From positions 677 through 13,564 of the forward strand of contig DCIQ01000054.1 in NCBI GenBank assembly GCA_002317435.1: a stretch of DNA of 12,888 nucleotides. Direction: 5' to 3'. Shown here in pieces: positions 1-10,505 of the stretch. The stretch comes from Bacteroidales bacterium UBA1722. Lineage in GTDB: Bacteria > Bacteroidota > Bacteroidia > Bacteroidales > UBA932. Numbering within the stretch: position 1 is the first letter of the stretch; each line of letters opens with the position of its first letter. The position numbers and the translations under genes were made by a program. The notes beneath the pieces were generated by a model. That model was not told the DNA's origin, did not search any database, and saw nothing but the letters and a program-made list of their open reading frames with translations.

Positions 1-135
1 CCTCCGAATGGCAGGCAGACAGTGCTGATCAGTGTCAGCGACTGGCAGCCCCTCGAGTTCGGGCTGAGACATTATCAGCCGTTCACTTTCCGGGGCGACC
101 GGCCTGCGGTACAGGATGTAGAGTTTTGTTATGAC
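1..135. other. unresolved left edge, possible partial reading frame
   Basis: No gene can be assigned firmly here. On the minus strand, the frame of the lipoprotein gene stays open past its TAG (136-138) all the way to the window edge, about 45 codons. The other two minus frames hit stops early. The first in-frame ATG is at 72-70. The plus frame that is codon-aligned with it is also open, so openness alone does not tell the strands apart. The stretch looks richer in GC than the lipoprotein gene beside it. It could be the beginning of a downstream minus-strand gene, the end of a gene coming from the left, or spacer. Confidence 0.2.
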
Positions 136-1890
136 CTAATAGATTATGGGAGCATACATCCCGTCAGTCCTGGTAAGCGATTCGAAATTGTACTTGGTTC
201 TGGTGCCCAGGGTTTTCATATAGAGAGGTTTGTAATATTCATTTATCTCCATTTCCCACATAACACCTTCTCTGATACTGCTCACGTCCTCAATGGACTT
301 GCAGTCAGGAGAAAGTTGTCTGCGGAAATAAATCTTTCCCTTGTATTCTACGCCATCATATAAAACCTGACATTGGTAGCTGAGCCCATGATACTCGCCG
401 GCTTCTCCGTTGTTCCCAAATCTGTGCACGTCATTCACCCAATAGACAAGGCGGCCGTTTTCGTTATAACGGGTAACGTTCCTGAATCCGGCTTTTATGA
501 GCATTTCATAATAATCAGTCATCCCTTTCTCACGATAATAATTGTAGATGATCCGCTGCTCTCCTATTGAGATTGAATTATGCTTGTCATTGTCGGGTCC
601 CAGTGAAGCATTGTAAACTTTTGCAATTGCACCGAGATCTTCTTCATACCAGGAGGGCTTACGGGAGACCATCAGTTCATTCAATGATTGGTCAATCAGA
701 TCCTCTTTGTCACTGGCCTTGTTTTTGAAATGCCAGATGTCACGATGGAGCTTGAAAGGAGTAAGGTCCTCATTGCTTGCTTTGTTTTTCCATATCCAGC
801 GGGTATGAGCGACCACCTCAGTATCTGCAGGGTGCGCCTCAAGCACGGAGTCGTATTTCTTCATTTCGATGTTGAAGAGCCTGATACGCTCCTGTGAAAT
901 GTTGTCGGGGTGGAAATGGTAGTACAGACACATTACCGTATAGGCTTCGGTAAGAGTCATTATGTCAGAGCAACGGCACATCATACGTGTAATGTTGGCC
1001 TGGTGGAGCCAGGGTGTACTCTTGAATGCAAGTTGGTCGTATAGCTCGGGGAAAGACTTGACTGAAGTCCAGAATCCGTTGAAGAAATGAAGGAGTTCGC
1101 TGACGGTAATGTAGCAGTCTTCATATGTGATGCCGTTGTAGACACCTGTCGAGTACCATTCATCAACGATGCCCTTGATGTTGTTGACACGTTCAGCAGG
1201 CAGGTCTGACCACTTCTTGGAGGTTATTTTACTGGCGGAAATCTGATTCAGCACTGACATGAAGCAGGGATGAGTTGCGTTTCTTAGGTAAAAGAGCTTC
1301 CTCTCTCTATCGTTTATGGACTTTTTGATGGCTTCTTCCTTATGCATCTCTGCCAGTCCCAGTATGGCTCGCTCGACTTTCAACAAGTTGTCTGATATGC
1401 TTTTTAAGCCCTCCTTGATTATCAGGGTCTTATCCGGCTCTTTATCAAAGAATTCGAATACGTTGTCAATGATATCATCGGCATTGTCAACCAGCAGATC
1501 CTTAATGGAAGGGAGGCATGCGAGCTCGCACTTGCTTGATGCGATCTCATCCATATAGCCGAATTCATTAAAAGCTGTCTCAAAGAAATCAAAATACTCT
1601 CCTGCATTAAGTACGAGTGACGTTCCCCAAAGGATGGGCGATTCAATTTCAAGCTGGCAGGTCCCGTCTGAGAAGCATTTGCCACATTGGGGACAGTAAT
1701 AGTGATCGACGCATCCGCATTCCACATCTGTGGGTTCAACTCCTGGAACAAAAAAAAGAGAATCGTGCTGACAGGTGAAAGATTCATCTTGTTTCCATCG
1801 GGGCGTCTCAGCGTCTTCTTTCTGGCAGGACCAAGCGAATGTCAATGATGCCAGACAGACTGATGTAAAGAAAAATAATTTAGATTTCAT
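136..1890 (-). CDS. unrecognised Cys-rich lipoprotein
   Basis: A 584-residue predicted secreted lipoprotein of unknown function. The chosen ATG (1890-1888) is followed by a Lys-containing N-terminus, a hydrophobic stretch (residues 5-19) and a lipobox-like end, Ala-Trp-Ser-Cys, with Cys22 as the likely lipidated residue. The open frame reaches back to 2010, but those 40 extra residues would bury the signal peptide inside the protein. Mature residues 40-78 form a cysteine cluster (Cys40, 58, 60, 66, 69, 72, 78) that includes CPQCGKC. It resembles a zinc-ribbon or disulfide knuckle. The rest is mostly polar and aromatic-rich, with helical-looking segments around 140-230. Around residues 365-400 a short motif recurs: WKNKASNEDL, then FKNKASDKEDL. 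I recognise no family. The gene is visibly AT-richer than purL, phoH and ppdK, which suggests accessory or transferred DNA. It is divergent from the CotH lipoprotein and may share its regulation. The coding call is firm; function is open. Confidence 0.85.
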   Translation of the reverse strand: MKSKLFFFTSVCLASLTFAWSCQKEDAETPRWKQDESFTCQHDSLFFVPGVEPTDVECGCVDHYYCPQCGKCFSDGTCQLEIESPILWGTSLVLNAGEYFDFFETAFNEFGYMDEIASSKCELACLPSIKDLLVDNADDIIDNVFEFFDKEPDKTLIIKEGLKSISDNLLKVERAILGLAEMHKEEAIKKSINDRERKLFYLRNATHPCFMSVLNQISASKITSKKWSDLPAERVNNIKGIVDEWYSTGVYNGITYEDCYITVSELLHFFNGFWTSVKSFPELYDQLAFKSTPWLHQANITRMMCRCSDIMTLTEAYTVMCLYYHFHPDNISQERIRLFNIEMKKYDSVLEAHPADTEVVAHTRWIWKNKASNEDLTPFKLHRDIWHFKNKASDKEDLIDQSLNELMVSRKPSWYEEDLGAIAKVYNASLGPDNDKHNSISIGEQRIIYNYYREKGMTDYYEMLIKAGFRNVTRYNENGRLVYWVNDVHRFGNNGEAGEYHGLSYQCQVLYDGVEYKGKIYFRRQLSPDCKSIEDVSSIREGVMWEMEINEYYKPLYMKTLGTRTKYNFESLTRTDGMYAPIIY

Positions 1891-1914
1891 AGTGTTTTGA
1901 ATGATTTTTCGTGC

Positions 1915-1922
1915 CGAAGATA
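1915..1922 (-). promoter_or_regulatory. possible -7 box for the Cys-rich lipoprotein gene
   Basis: Read on the minus strand, this is TATCTTCG, one mismatch from the Bacteroidota -7 consensus TAnnTTTG. It would place transcription start near 1908, giving a leader of under 20 nt before the ATG at 1890. No clear upstream TTG box is seen, so this is tentative. Confidence 0.35.
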
Positions 1923-1985
1923 TGATTAAACCTGTATAAAACATAATATCTTGCACATCAGACACGAATTCTGCAAGTGAATCAT

Positions 1986-2007
1986 ACTTTTCATGATTTC
2001 GAAAAGT
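1986..2007. repeat. 7-bp inverted repeat in the divergent promoter region
   Basis: ACTTTTC (1986-1992) and GAAAAGT (2001-2007) are perfect inverted arms with an 8-nt spacer. A second small pair, ATCAT (1981-1985) and ATGAT (1993-1997), overlaps it. The element lies about 20-40 bp upstream of the -7 box of the CotH gene and between the two divergent starts. That is a natural place for a regulator binding site. No regulator gene is present in the window, so the operator role is inference. Confidence 0.3.
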
Positions 2008-2027
2008 CAAGTGCCGCCATAATTACG

Positions 2028-2035
2028 TACTTTTG
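2028..2035 (+). promoter_or_regulatory. -7 promoter box for the CotH lipoprotein gene
   Basis: TACTTTTG matches the Bacteroidota -7 consensus TAnnTTTG exactly. Transcription would begin near 2042, just ahead of an A-rich stretch and the ATG at 2054. The box overlaps an upstream in-frame TTG (2033), which therefore cannot be the translation start if this promoter is used. No convincing -33 TTG box is visible at the usual distance. Confidence 0.55.
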
Positions 2036-2053
2036 CAAGAAACAGGAAAAAGC

Positions 2054-3682
2054 ATGGATACCAAACGACATTCATATATGACCAAAAACTATTGGAAAGC
2101 AGTTCTGCTATGTACGTTATTCTTCTTTACGATATCCTGCACCAAGGATGACACGGGTGTTTTCCCTGAAGGATACGATACTCTCTATGATGCTTTCCTT
2201 CAGCACAAACAGTTCAAATCCGCCCGGATAAGAAGCAGATATTTCACTGTGGTCTTCTCTGACGGCGAATCGGTGTCCGTCGACACGGACGCGATTATGG
2301 TGGAAGACTGCCGGTTCTCTCCGAAAAAAGACGTAACTGTCGGAGGAAACGGGAAGATTCTGGTCGGCGGCACTGATACCGGCGTATCATCGGACACTTC
2401 CCTGTCCGATGATAAGGCAGCCCCGGTGTATGTGTCTTTTGACGACAAGGTAATCCGGATAGCGCTCCGGAACGGGAACACTCTCGAGATACCCACCAAC
2501 AAAAAACTTCCGGTACTGTACATCAAGACAAAAGATCTGGCAGAAATAGTCAGCAAGGAAGATTATGTGGAAGGGACCCTGACCATCTGTGACAGAACCG
2601 GTCTGTATCCGGAGATGGACGGGTTTTCCGCATCGATGAAGATTCGGGGAAGGGGCAACTCCACCTGGGGGATGCCCAAGAAACCCTGGAAGATAAAACT
2701 GAATGAAAAGGCACGGATGTTCGGGATGTCGAAGGACAAGGAGTGGTGTCTGCTGGCCAATTACAGCGACAAGACACTGATGAGGAATCTCGTGGCCATG
2801 AAACTGTCTGAAACATGCGGTTTCAGCTGGACCCCCCGGATGATAAGTGTGGATGTCTGGCTGAATGACAAGTACCAGGGGGTATATTCGTTTTCCGAAC
2901 ACAAGAAAGTATCGTCCGAACGTGTGGATATCGACACCGACCGGGGGGACATCTACTTCGAGATAGAGCAGAACCAGGACAATCCCGTCTGCTGGCGTAC
3001 CGGCATCTATAATGTCCCGATGATGTTCAGTGACCCCGACGAGCCCGATTACAAGACCATCGCGGCAGGGAAGAAAGCCTTCTCCGATTTCGAGAAAGCC
3101 CTTTCGGCAGAACACTTCGATGACCCCGATACGGGATATGTGGCCCATATCGACATAAAGTCATTCATAGACAATTACATAATCCAGGAACTCACCAAAA
3201 ACATCGACGGAGACCTGCGCAAGAGCATCTTCCTGACCAAGACCGTCGGCGGGAAACTGGAGATGTGCCACGTATGGGACTTCGACCTGACCATCGGGAA
3301 CTGCGACTATTTCGCAGGAGAAGTAGGAATGCCGATATCGAACGGATACACAGGCTGGTATGTCAGGGACTTTTCATCTGCCGGATACCATACGGGATGG
3401 TACTACAGGCTGTTTCAGGATCCGGCTTTCGTCCAGAAAGTGACAGACAGGTGGAACATGCTCTACCCTCTCTTCAAAGCCGGGGTTCCGAAATTCATAG
3501 AAGAGCAGTACGCTCTTCTGGAAGAGTCGGCGAAGGATAATTTCGAGACCTGGGATATCCTCTCCACCTATGTATGGCCGAACGTGGTAGTCACCGGAAG
3601 TTATCGCGGAGAAGTCGATTACATGAAGAAATTCTTCCTCAACCGTCTCGAATGGATGAATGCCCAATACAATAAGATGTAA
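2054..3682 (+). CDS. CotH-kinase-family lipoprotein
   Basis: A 542-residue predicted surface or periplasmic lipoprotein with a CotH-type kinase domain. CotH proteins are secreted, atypical kinases; the Bacillus spore-coat member phosphorylates coat proteins. The N-terminus has a hydrophobic signal segment (about 16-27) ending in Thr-Ile-Ser-Cys, with Cys29 as the lipidated residue. Residues about 45-150 look like a beta-rich extension (motifs YFTVVFSDG and IALRNGNTLEIP) similar in style to N-terminal domains of other Bacteroidales surface lipoproteins. The kinase domain starts near 155. It carries the family signature IRGRGNSTW at 197-205, followed by KPWKIKL, and the acidic motif WDFD at 408-411, as expected for metal/ATP binding. 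I prefer ATG 2054 over TTG 2033 because a -7 box covers the TTG; ATG 2078 is a second possibility that still keeps the signal peptide. The protein substrate is unknown. Its divergent neighbour, the Cys-rich lipoprotein, is a candidate partner by context only. Confidence 0.9.
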   Translation: MDTKRHSYMTKNYWKAVLLCTLFFFTISCTKDDTGVFPEGYDTLYDAFLQHKQFKSARIRSRYFTVVFSDGESVSVDTDAIMVEDCRFSPKKDVTVGGNGKILVGGTDTGVSSDTSLSDDKAAPVYVSFDDKVIRIALRNGNTLEIPTNKKLPVLYIKTKDLAEIVSKEDYVEGTLTICDRTGLYPEMDGFSASMKIRGRGNSTWGMPKKPWKIKLNEKARMFGMSKDKEWCLLANYSDKTLMRNLVAMKLSETCGFSWTPRMISVDVWLNDKYQGVYSFSEHKKVSSERVDIDTDRGDIYFEIEQNQDNPVCWRTGIYNVPMMFSDPDEPDYKTIAAGKKAFSDFEKALSAEHFDDPDTGYVAHIDIKSFIDNYIIQELTKNIDGDLRKSIFLTKTVGGKLEMCHVWDFDLTIGNCDYFAGEVGMPISNGYTGWYVRDFSSAGYHTGWYYRLFQDPAFVQKVTDRWNMLYPLFKAGVPKFIEEQYALLEESAKDNFETWDILSTYVWPNVVVTGSYRGEVDYMKKFFLNRLEWMNAQYNKM

Positions 3683-3727
3683 CTCCGACCGTCTTCCCGG
3701 AAATCGCCCCTATGGATGGATAGTCCT

Positions 3728-3757
3728 GCCGATATCATAACGGTCCCGTGCATCGGC
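3728..3757. repeat. weak hairpin between convergent genes
   Basis: GCCGAT (3728-3733) and ATCGGC (3752-3757) are perfect inverted arms with an 18-nt loop, extendable by one T-G wobble. They sit in the 97-bp gap between the ends of the convergent CotH and SDR genes. No T-run follows on either strand, so this is not a typical intrinsic terminator. It may still help 3'-end formation. Nothing else recognisable is in the gap. Confidence 0.2.
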
Positions 3758-3779
3758 GTGCCGGAAGGATCGGGAACGC

Positions 3780-4565
3780 TCATCCCCCGATCTTCTGCTG
3801 CCCGCACCATATCTTCATAATCAGCCGGTGCGGCAGAAGTTTCACGAGAAGCACCTGAGCCCTGGCGATGAACCCGAAAGTACTGACATCACGCCCCCGA
3901 AGCAGGTCCCGCCAGCCTCTCCTGACCACATCCTCCGGTTCATACATGGCATTGAAATAAGTCACCCGGTCCTTCCCCGAGCTGCAGCCTGCCACATCGA
4001 AGAATTCCGTTCTGGTCCAGTACGGACAAAGAGCCGTCACCGTTATCCCCGCCGGACGGAGTTCCTTCCACAATCCCCTGCTGAAACTCAGCACGAACGC
4101 CTTCGTGGCAGCATATTCGGTAATATACGGCACAGGCTGGAATGCCGCCACCGAGGCTATGTTCAGGACACGCGCCCCCCTGTGCATATAAGGCAGACAG
4201 GTATAGCACATATCCATCAGCGCCCCGCAATTCAGAGCCAGCATCCCGTCGGCAGTCTCCTGCGGCACGTCGGCAACCGCCTGAAACTTCCCGAACCCTG
4301 CGGCGTTCACCAGCAGAACCACCTCCGCCCCGGCCTCATCCAGCAGAGGATGAAGCGACGACACCGATCCCCTGTCCGTCAGATCCAGAGAAATGCACCT
4401 GACAGTCACCGAAGGCATCTCCGACGCCAGCCGTGCAAGTCTGTCCGACCGTCTGGCGATAATCCAGAGTTCATCGAATTCCACATACTCCGAAGCGGTG
4501 CGGGCGAACCACTGCCCCATTCCGCTGGAAGCACCTGTTACTATAGCTATTTTCTTCATCTCCAT
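3780..4565 (-). CDS. short-chain dehydrogenase/reductase (SDR)
   Basis: A classical SDR of 261 residues, an NAD(P)-dependent oxidoreductase; the substrate cannot be read from the sequence. The Rossmann nucleotide-binding motif TGASSGMG is at 10-17, NAAG at 87-90, the structural Asn at 112, and the catalytic Ser138, Tyr151 and Lys155 (YAATK) are all present. Length is usual for the family. The C-terminus (about 230-255) is hydrophobic and basic, as in SDR members that associate with membranes. Two starts are possible: ATG 4565 (MEMKK) or ATG 4559. The second gives an ATGA overlap with the stop of the upstream DUF975 gene and has GGAG just ahead, though too close for a normal Shine-Dalgarno. 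Either way the two genes are translationally linked and likely co-transcribed. The gene faces the CotH gene tail to tail. Confidence 0.9.
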   Translation of the reverse strand: MEMKKIAIVTGASSGMGQWFARTASEYVEFDELWIIARRSDRLARLASEMPSVTVRCISLDLTDRGSVSSLHPLLDEAGAEVVLLVNAAGFGKFQAVADVPQETADGMLALNCGALMDMCYTCLPYMHRGARVLNIASVAAFQPVPYITEYAATKAFVLSFSRGLWKELRPAGITVTALCPYWTRTEFFDVAGCSSGKDRVTYFNAMYEPEDVVRRGWRDLLRGRDVSTFGFIARAQVLLVKLLPHRLIMKIWCGQQKIGG

Positions 4566-5041
4566 TCTTTGAAAAAATTATCCATCATCTTCATGCTCTT
4601 CCTTATGGCCTGTGCGGCGGACAGTTCGGGGTCATCCACGAGGATGAATGCGGTCATGGAGCAGGAGAGAGCCTTTATGATACCGGGAACTATCAGGAGG
4701 AGTGTCCATAACAGGACATACAGGACAGTCAGCAGCATACCTCCCACATTATGCCGGTACCTCCTGAAGCCTATGTCGAACATATTGTCCGCTATCTCCC
4801 CGCTACCGCCCGACGCACGCACCTTAAGAGCATTTTCATACCCCAGACACAGCGGGAGCAGCACCAGAACCAGAATGGGCAGATTTATGGCGGCAGGAAT
4901 GACAGGGGTATCGAAACACCGTCCCGCGACCATCAATACGGAACCCATCAGAAAAACAATGACAGTGGCCAGAACAGACTTGCCCCAGAACCCGTCGATA
5001 CAGGAAAGTGCAAGTTCCTTCAGTTCATCACGCGTTTTCAT
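4556..5041 (-). CDS. short DUF975-type membrane protein
   Basis: A 161-residue integral membrane protein resembling the DUF975 family (function unknown). Hydrophobic segments lie at about 21-40, 49-68 and 101-119, followed by the family-like block from PGIIKALSCSMTAFIL to DDPELSAAQAIRKSMKMM (119-153). In the DUF975 proteins I know, the equivalent of KSMKMM continues through a 'GHK' stretch, a FIGW-like motif and one more membrane helix, roughly 50 residues more. Here the protein ends eight residues later in NFFKEWR, exactly where the SDR gene begins (10-bp overlap, or 4 bp with the later SDR start). None of the local frames restores the missing tail, so this is a genuine short form or a product of an old deletion rather than a simple frameshift. 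Its promoter is the exact -7 box at 5069-5076. Confidence 0.8.
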   Translation of the reverse strand: MKTRDELKELALSCIDGFWGKSVLATVIVFLMGSVLMVAGRCFDTPVIPAAINLPILVLVLLPLCLGYENALKVRASGGSGEIADNMFDIGFRRYRHNVGGMLLTVLYVLLWTLLLIVPGIIKALSCSMTAFILVDDPELSAAQAIRKSMKMMDNFFKEWR

Positions 5042-5068
5042 TATTGAAAAATATCAGTGGATTATTTA

Positions 5069-5076
5069 CAAATATA
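5069..5076 (-). promoter_or_regulatory. -7 promoter box for the DUF975-SDR unit
   Basis: On the minus strand this reads TATATTTG, an exact match to TAnnTTTG. Transcription would start near 5062, giving an AT-rich leader of about 20 nt before the ATG at 5041. It abuts the inverted repeat at 5076-5095, which covers the region upstream of the box. Confidence 0.6.
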
Positions 5077-5095
5077 GTGTCTTTTGTGGGACACT
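5076..5095. repeat. 6-bp inverted repeat abutting the minus-strand promoter
   Basis: AGTGTC (5076-5081) and GACACT (5090-5095) are perfect inverted arms separated by 8 nt. The element lies between the divergent DUF975-SDR and purL units, immediately upstream of (and touching) the minus-strand -7 box, so it would be well placed for a dimeric regulator. A regulatory role is inferred from position only; six-base arms can occur by chance. Confidence 0.3.
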
Positions 5096-5142
5096 GAAGG
5101 AAGCCGTCTCGAAATTGTTCCCGTATTTCCCGAAACTTTGCG

Positions 5143-5150
5143 TAACTTTA
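5143..5150 (+). promoter_or_regulatory. possible -7 box for purL
   Basis: TAACTTTA is one mismatch from TAnnTTTG and lies 36 bp before the purL ATG. An alternative, AAACTTTG at 5133-5140, is also one mismatch away. A TTG sits at 5115-5117, but the spacing to either box is not ideal. No purine-type riboswitch fold is apparent. Confidence 0.25.
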
Positions 5151-5186
5151 CACGTTTTTTAAGAACAGAAACTCAATTTCAGAAAA

Positions 5187-8976
<3,790 letters not shown>

Positions 8977-8995
<19 letters not shown>

Positions 8996-10365
8996 ACTGT
9001 GCGGACAAGGGGCTTTACGCCCCTGTTCGCGTCAATAATCCCAAGATATTCGTTCTGGACACCAATGTCATCCTCCACGACCACGATGCCATCCACCACT
9101 TCCAGGACAACGACCTCTGTGTTCCGGTGACGGTGATAGAGGAACTGGACAAGTTCAAGAAAGGAAATGATGCACTGGCCTTCAATGCCAGAAGTTTCGT
9201 CCGGGACATAGAGGCCATGTCGGTGAACGGCACCTTCGAGAGCGGCATCAGTCTGGGACGCGGAAAGGGACACATAAAGATAGAGCCGTCCCGTCCGTTC
9301 TCCGGCGGGAACGCGGACATCCTTTTCGAAGACATCCCGGACCACAGAATAATCTCCACGGCCCTGTACATAAAGAACACCCATCCGGACAGGAAAGTGA
9401 TTCTCGTCTCCAAGGACATAAACATGAGACTGAAGGCCCGCGCCTTGGGGATGCCCGCACAGGACTACCTGACCGACCACGTGGAAGACCGCAGGCTGGA
9501 CCGTTCCCAGAAGGAAGTCGTAAATCTGAAGGTCTCCGACGCCACTCTCGCCGAAATGCTCTCCGGAAAAGGATGCATCCCGGCAGACACCCTCGGAGTC
9601 AAGAAGAAATCGTACGCGAATCAATTGTTCCGGATCACGGGAGAACGTGACGGGAACACCGTGCTCGCCCGCTACGACATGCAGCAGGCTGCCGTCGTCA
9701 GAATAGGAAATCCCGCGGCATCCGGTATCTCCCCCAGAAACGAAGAACAGGCTTTCGCCCTGGAAGCAGTCCTGAACCCGGAGATAAAACTCATCTCCAT
9801 CACGGGACCCTCCGGCAGCGGGAAAACCCTCCTCGCTCTCGCCGGTGCCCTCGAACAGGCCGGGAAATACGACAGGATCATGCTTTCCAGACCGGCCATA
9901 CCGGTCAAGAATCAGGAGTCGGGATTCTATCCGACCGACTTTTCATCCAGGAACAACCCCTACCTGCTTCCCCTCTATGATAATCTGAAAGTCATCACGA
10001 ATGCTCTGGGCAAGAAATCCCCGCAGGTCGAAGCTATCGGGCAGATGCTGAAAGACGAGAGACTCCTGTCCACTCCCCTGGCCTTCATCAGAGGACGCAG
10101 TCTGCAGGATACCTTCTTCATCATAGACGAATCCCAGAACCTCACCCCCGGTGAAGTGAAGTCCATCATCACCAGAGCCGGTGCGAACACCAAAATAGTA
10201 TTCACCGGAGACATCTTCCAAATCGACCAGCCCTATCTGGACATACATTCCAACGGTTTGACTCATCTGGGAGAGAAGATGCAGGGGCAGGGCGTCTTCG
10301 AACACATACACCTGAAAAAGGGCGAAAGGAGCAGACTTTCGGAACTCGCAGGCAAGATTTTGTAA
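8977..10365 (+). CDS. PIN-domain PhoH-family ATPase
   Basis: A 462-residue PIN-PhoH protein (the YlaK-like architecture): an N-terminal PIN nuclease domain joined to a PhoH ATPase/helicase-like domain, probably acting on RNA in the cytoplasm. The PIN domain begins FVLDTNVIL, with acidic residues Asp28, Glu55/Glu56, Asp122 and Asp147 as the likely metal site. The PhoH domain has Walker A GPSGSGKT at 277-284, Walker B FFIIDESQN with Asp384-Glu385, and the conserved tail TGDIFQID. I choose ATG 8977 because it leaves a short leader before the PIN domain; the frame stays open upstream to 8836, but that stretch is the purL 3' end in another frame. ATG 8947 is less likely. The start lies 19 bp inside purL, so translation is probably coupled to it. 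The 10-base word ATGGCTGGAA occurs at both ATGs. A terminator follows at 10385. Confidence 0.92.
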
Positions 10366-10384
10366 AAACAAGTCACCATTTGTA

Positions 10385-10428
10385 AAATAAGTCAGTGCTT
10401 CCACTGGCTTATTTCTTATTTTTTATTA
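10385..10428 (+). terminator. intrinsic terminator after phoH
   Basis: Arms 10385-10397 and 10402-10414 form a 13-bp stem with a single G-T wobble (T10392 with G10407) and a four-base CTTC loop. A T-rich tract (10415-10428, including six Ts) follows. It begins about 20 bp after the phoH stop and closes the purL-phoH unit before ppdK. Confidence 0.85.
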
Positions 10429-10429
10429 C

Positions 10430-10437
10430 TACATTTG
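10430..10437 (+). promoter_or_regulatory. -7 promoter box for ppdK
   Basis: TACATTTG matches TAnnTTTG exactly and comes two bases after the terminator T-tract. Transcription would start near 10444, leaving about 60 nt of very AT-rich leader (AACAACAATAAATATTTAA and similar) with no Shine-Dalgarno, typical for Bacteroidota. The -33 position would fall inside the terminator stem, and no TTG box is evident there. Confidence 0.55.
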
Positions 10438-10505
10438 CAGTTTTGATACAGAAAAGATACTTTTTCAGATTCATAACAACAATAAATATTTAATAAATAA
10501 ACTTT

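Noticed and set aside
22..363. Plus-strand open frame of 113 codons at the left edge
   Set aside because: Most of it is antisense to the lipoprotein gene and codon-aligned with it, which explains why it is open; no recognisable motif.
1891..2010. Longer form of the Cys-rich lipoprotein starting at 2010
   Set aside because: It would place 40 polar residues before the signal peptide and run through the likely promoter region.
2033..2053. TTG start for the CotH lipoprotein
   Set aside because: The TTG lies inside an exact -7 promoter box, so it would not be transcribed from that promoter.
2387..3148. Minus-strand open frame of 253 codons inside the CotH gene
   Set aside because: The opposite strand carries a clear CotH domain with conserved motifs; this frame has none.
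3683..3779. Long nested stem from TTCCCG (3694-3699) to CGGGAA (3771-3776)
   Set aside because: Six-base arms about 70 bp apart without a T-run are easily due to chance; only the inner hairpin is listed, at low confidence.
3828..5162. Plus-strand open frame of 444 codons across the SDR and DUF975 genes
   Set aside because: It is antisense to two well-supported minus-strand genes. Its translation is rich in Pro, Arg and His, as typical for a shadow frame.
10440..10505. Possible riboswitch or attenuator in the ppdK leader
   Set aside because: Only short A/T stems such as GAAAA/TTTTC and a GATAC direct repeat are seen; nothing resembles a known structured leader.
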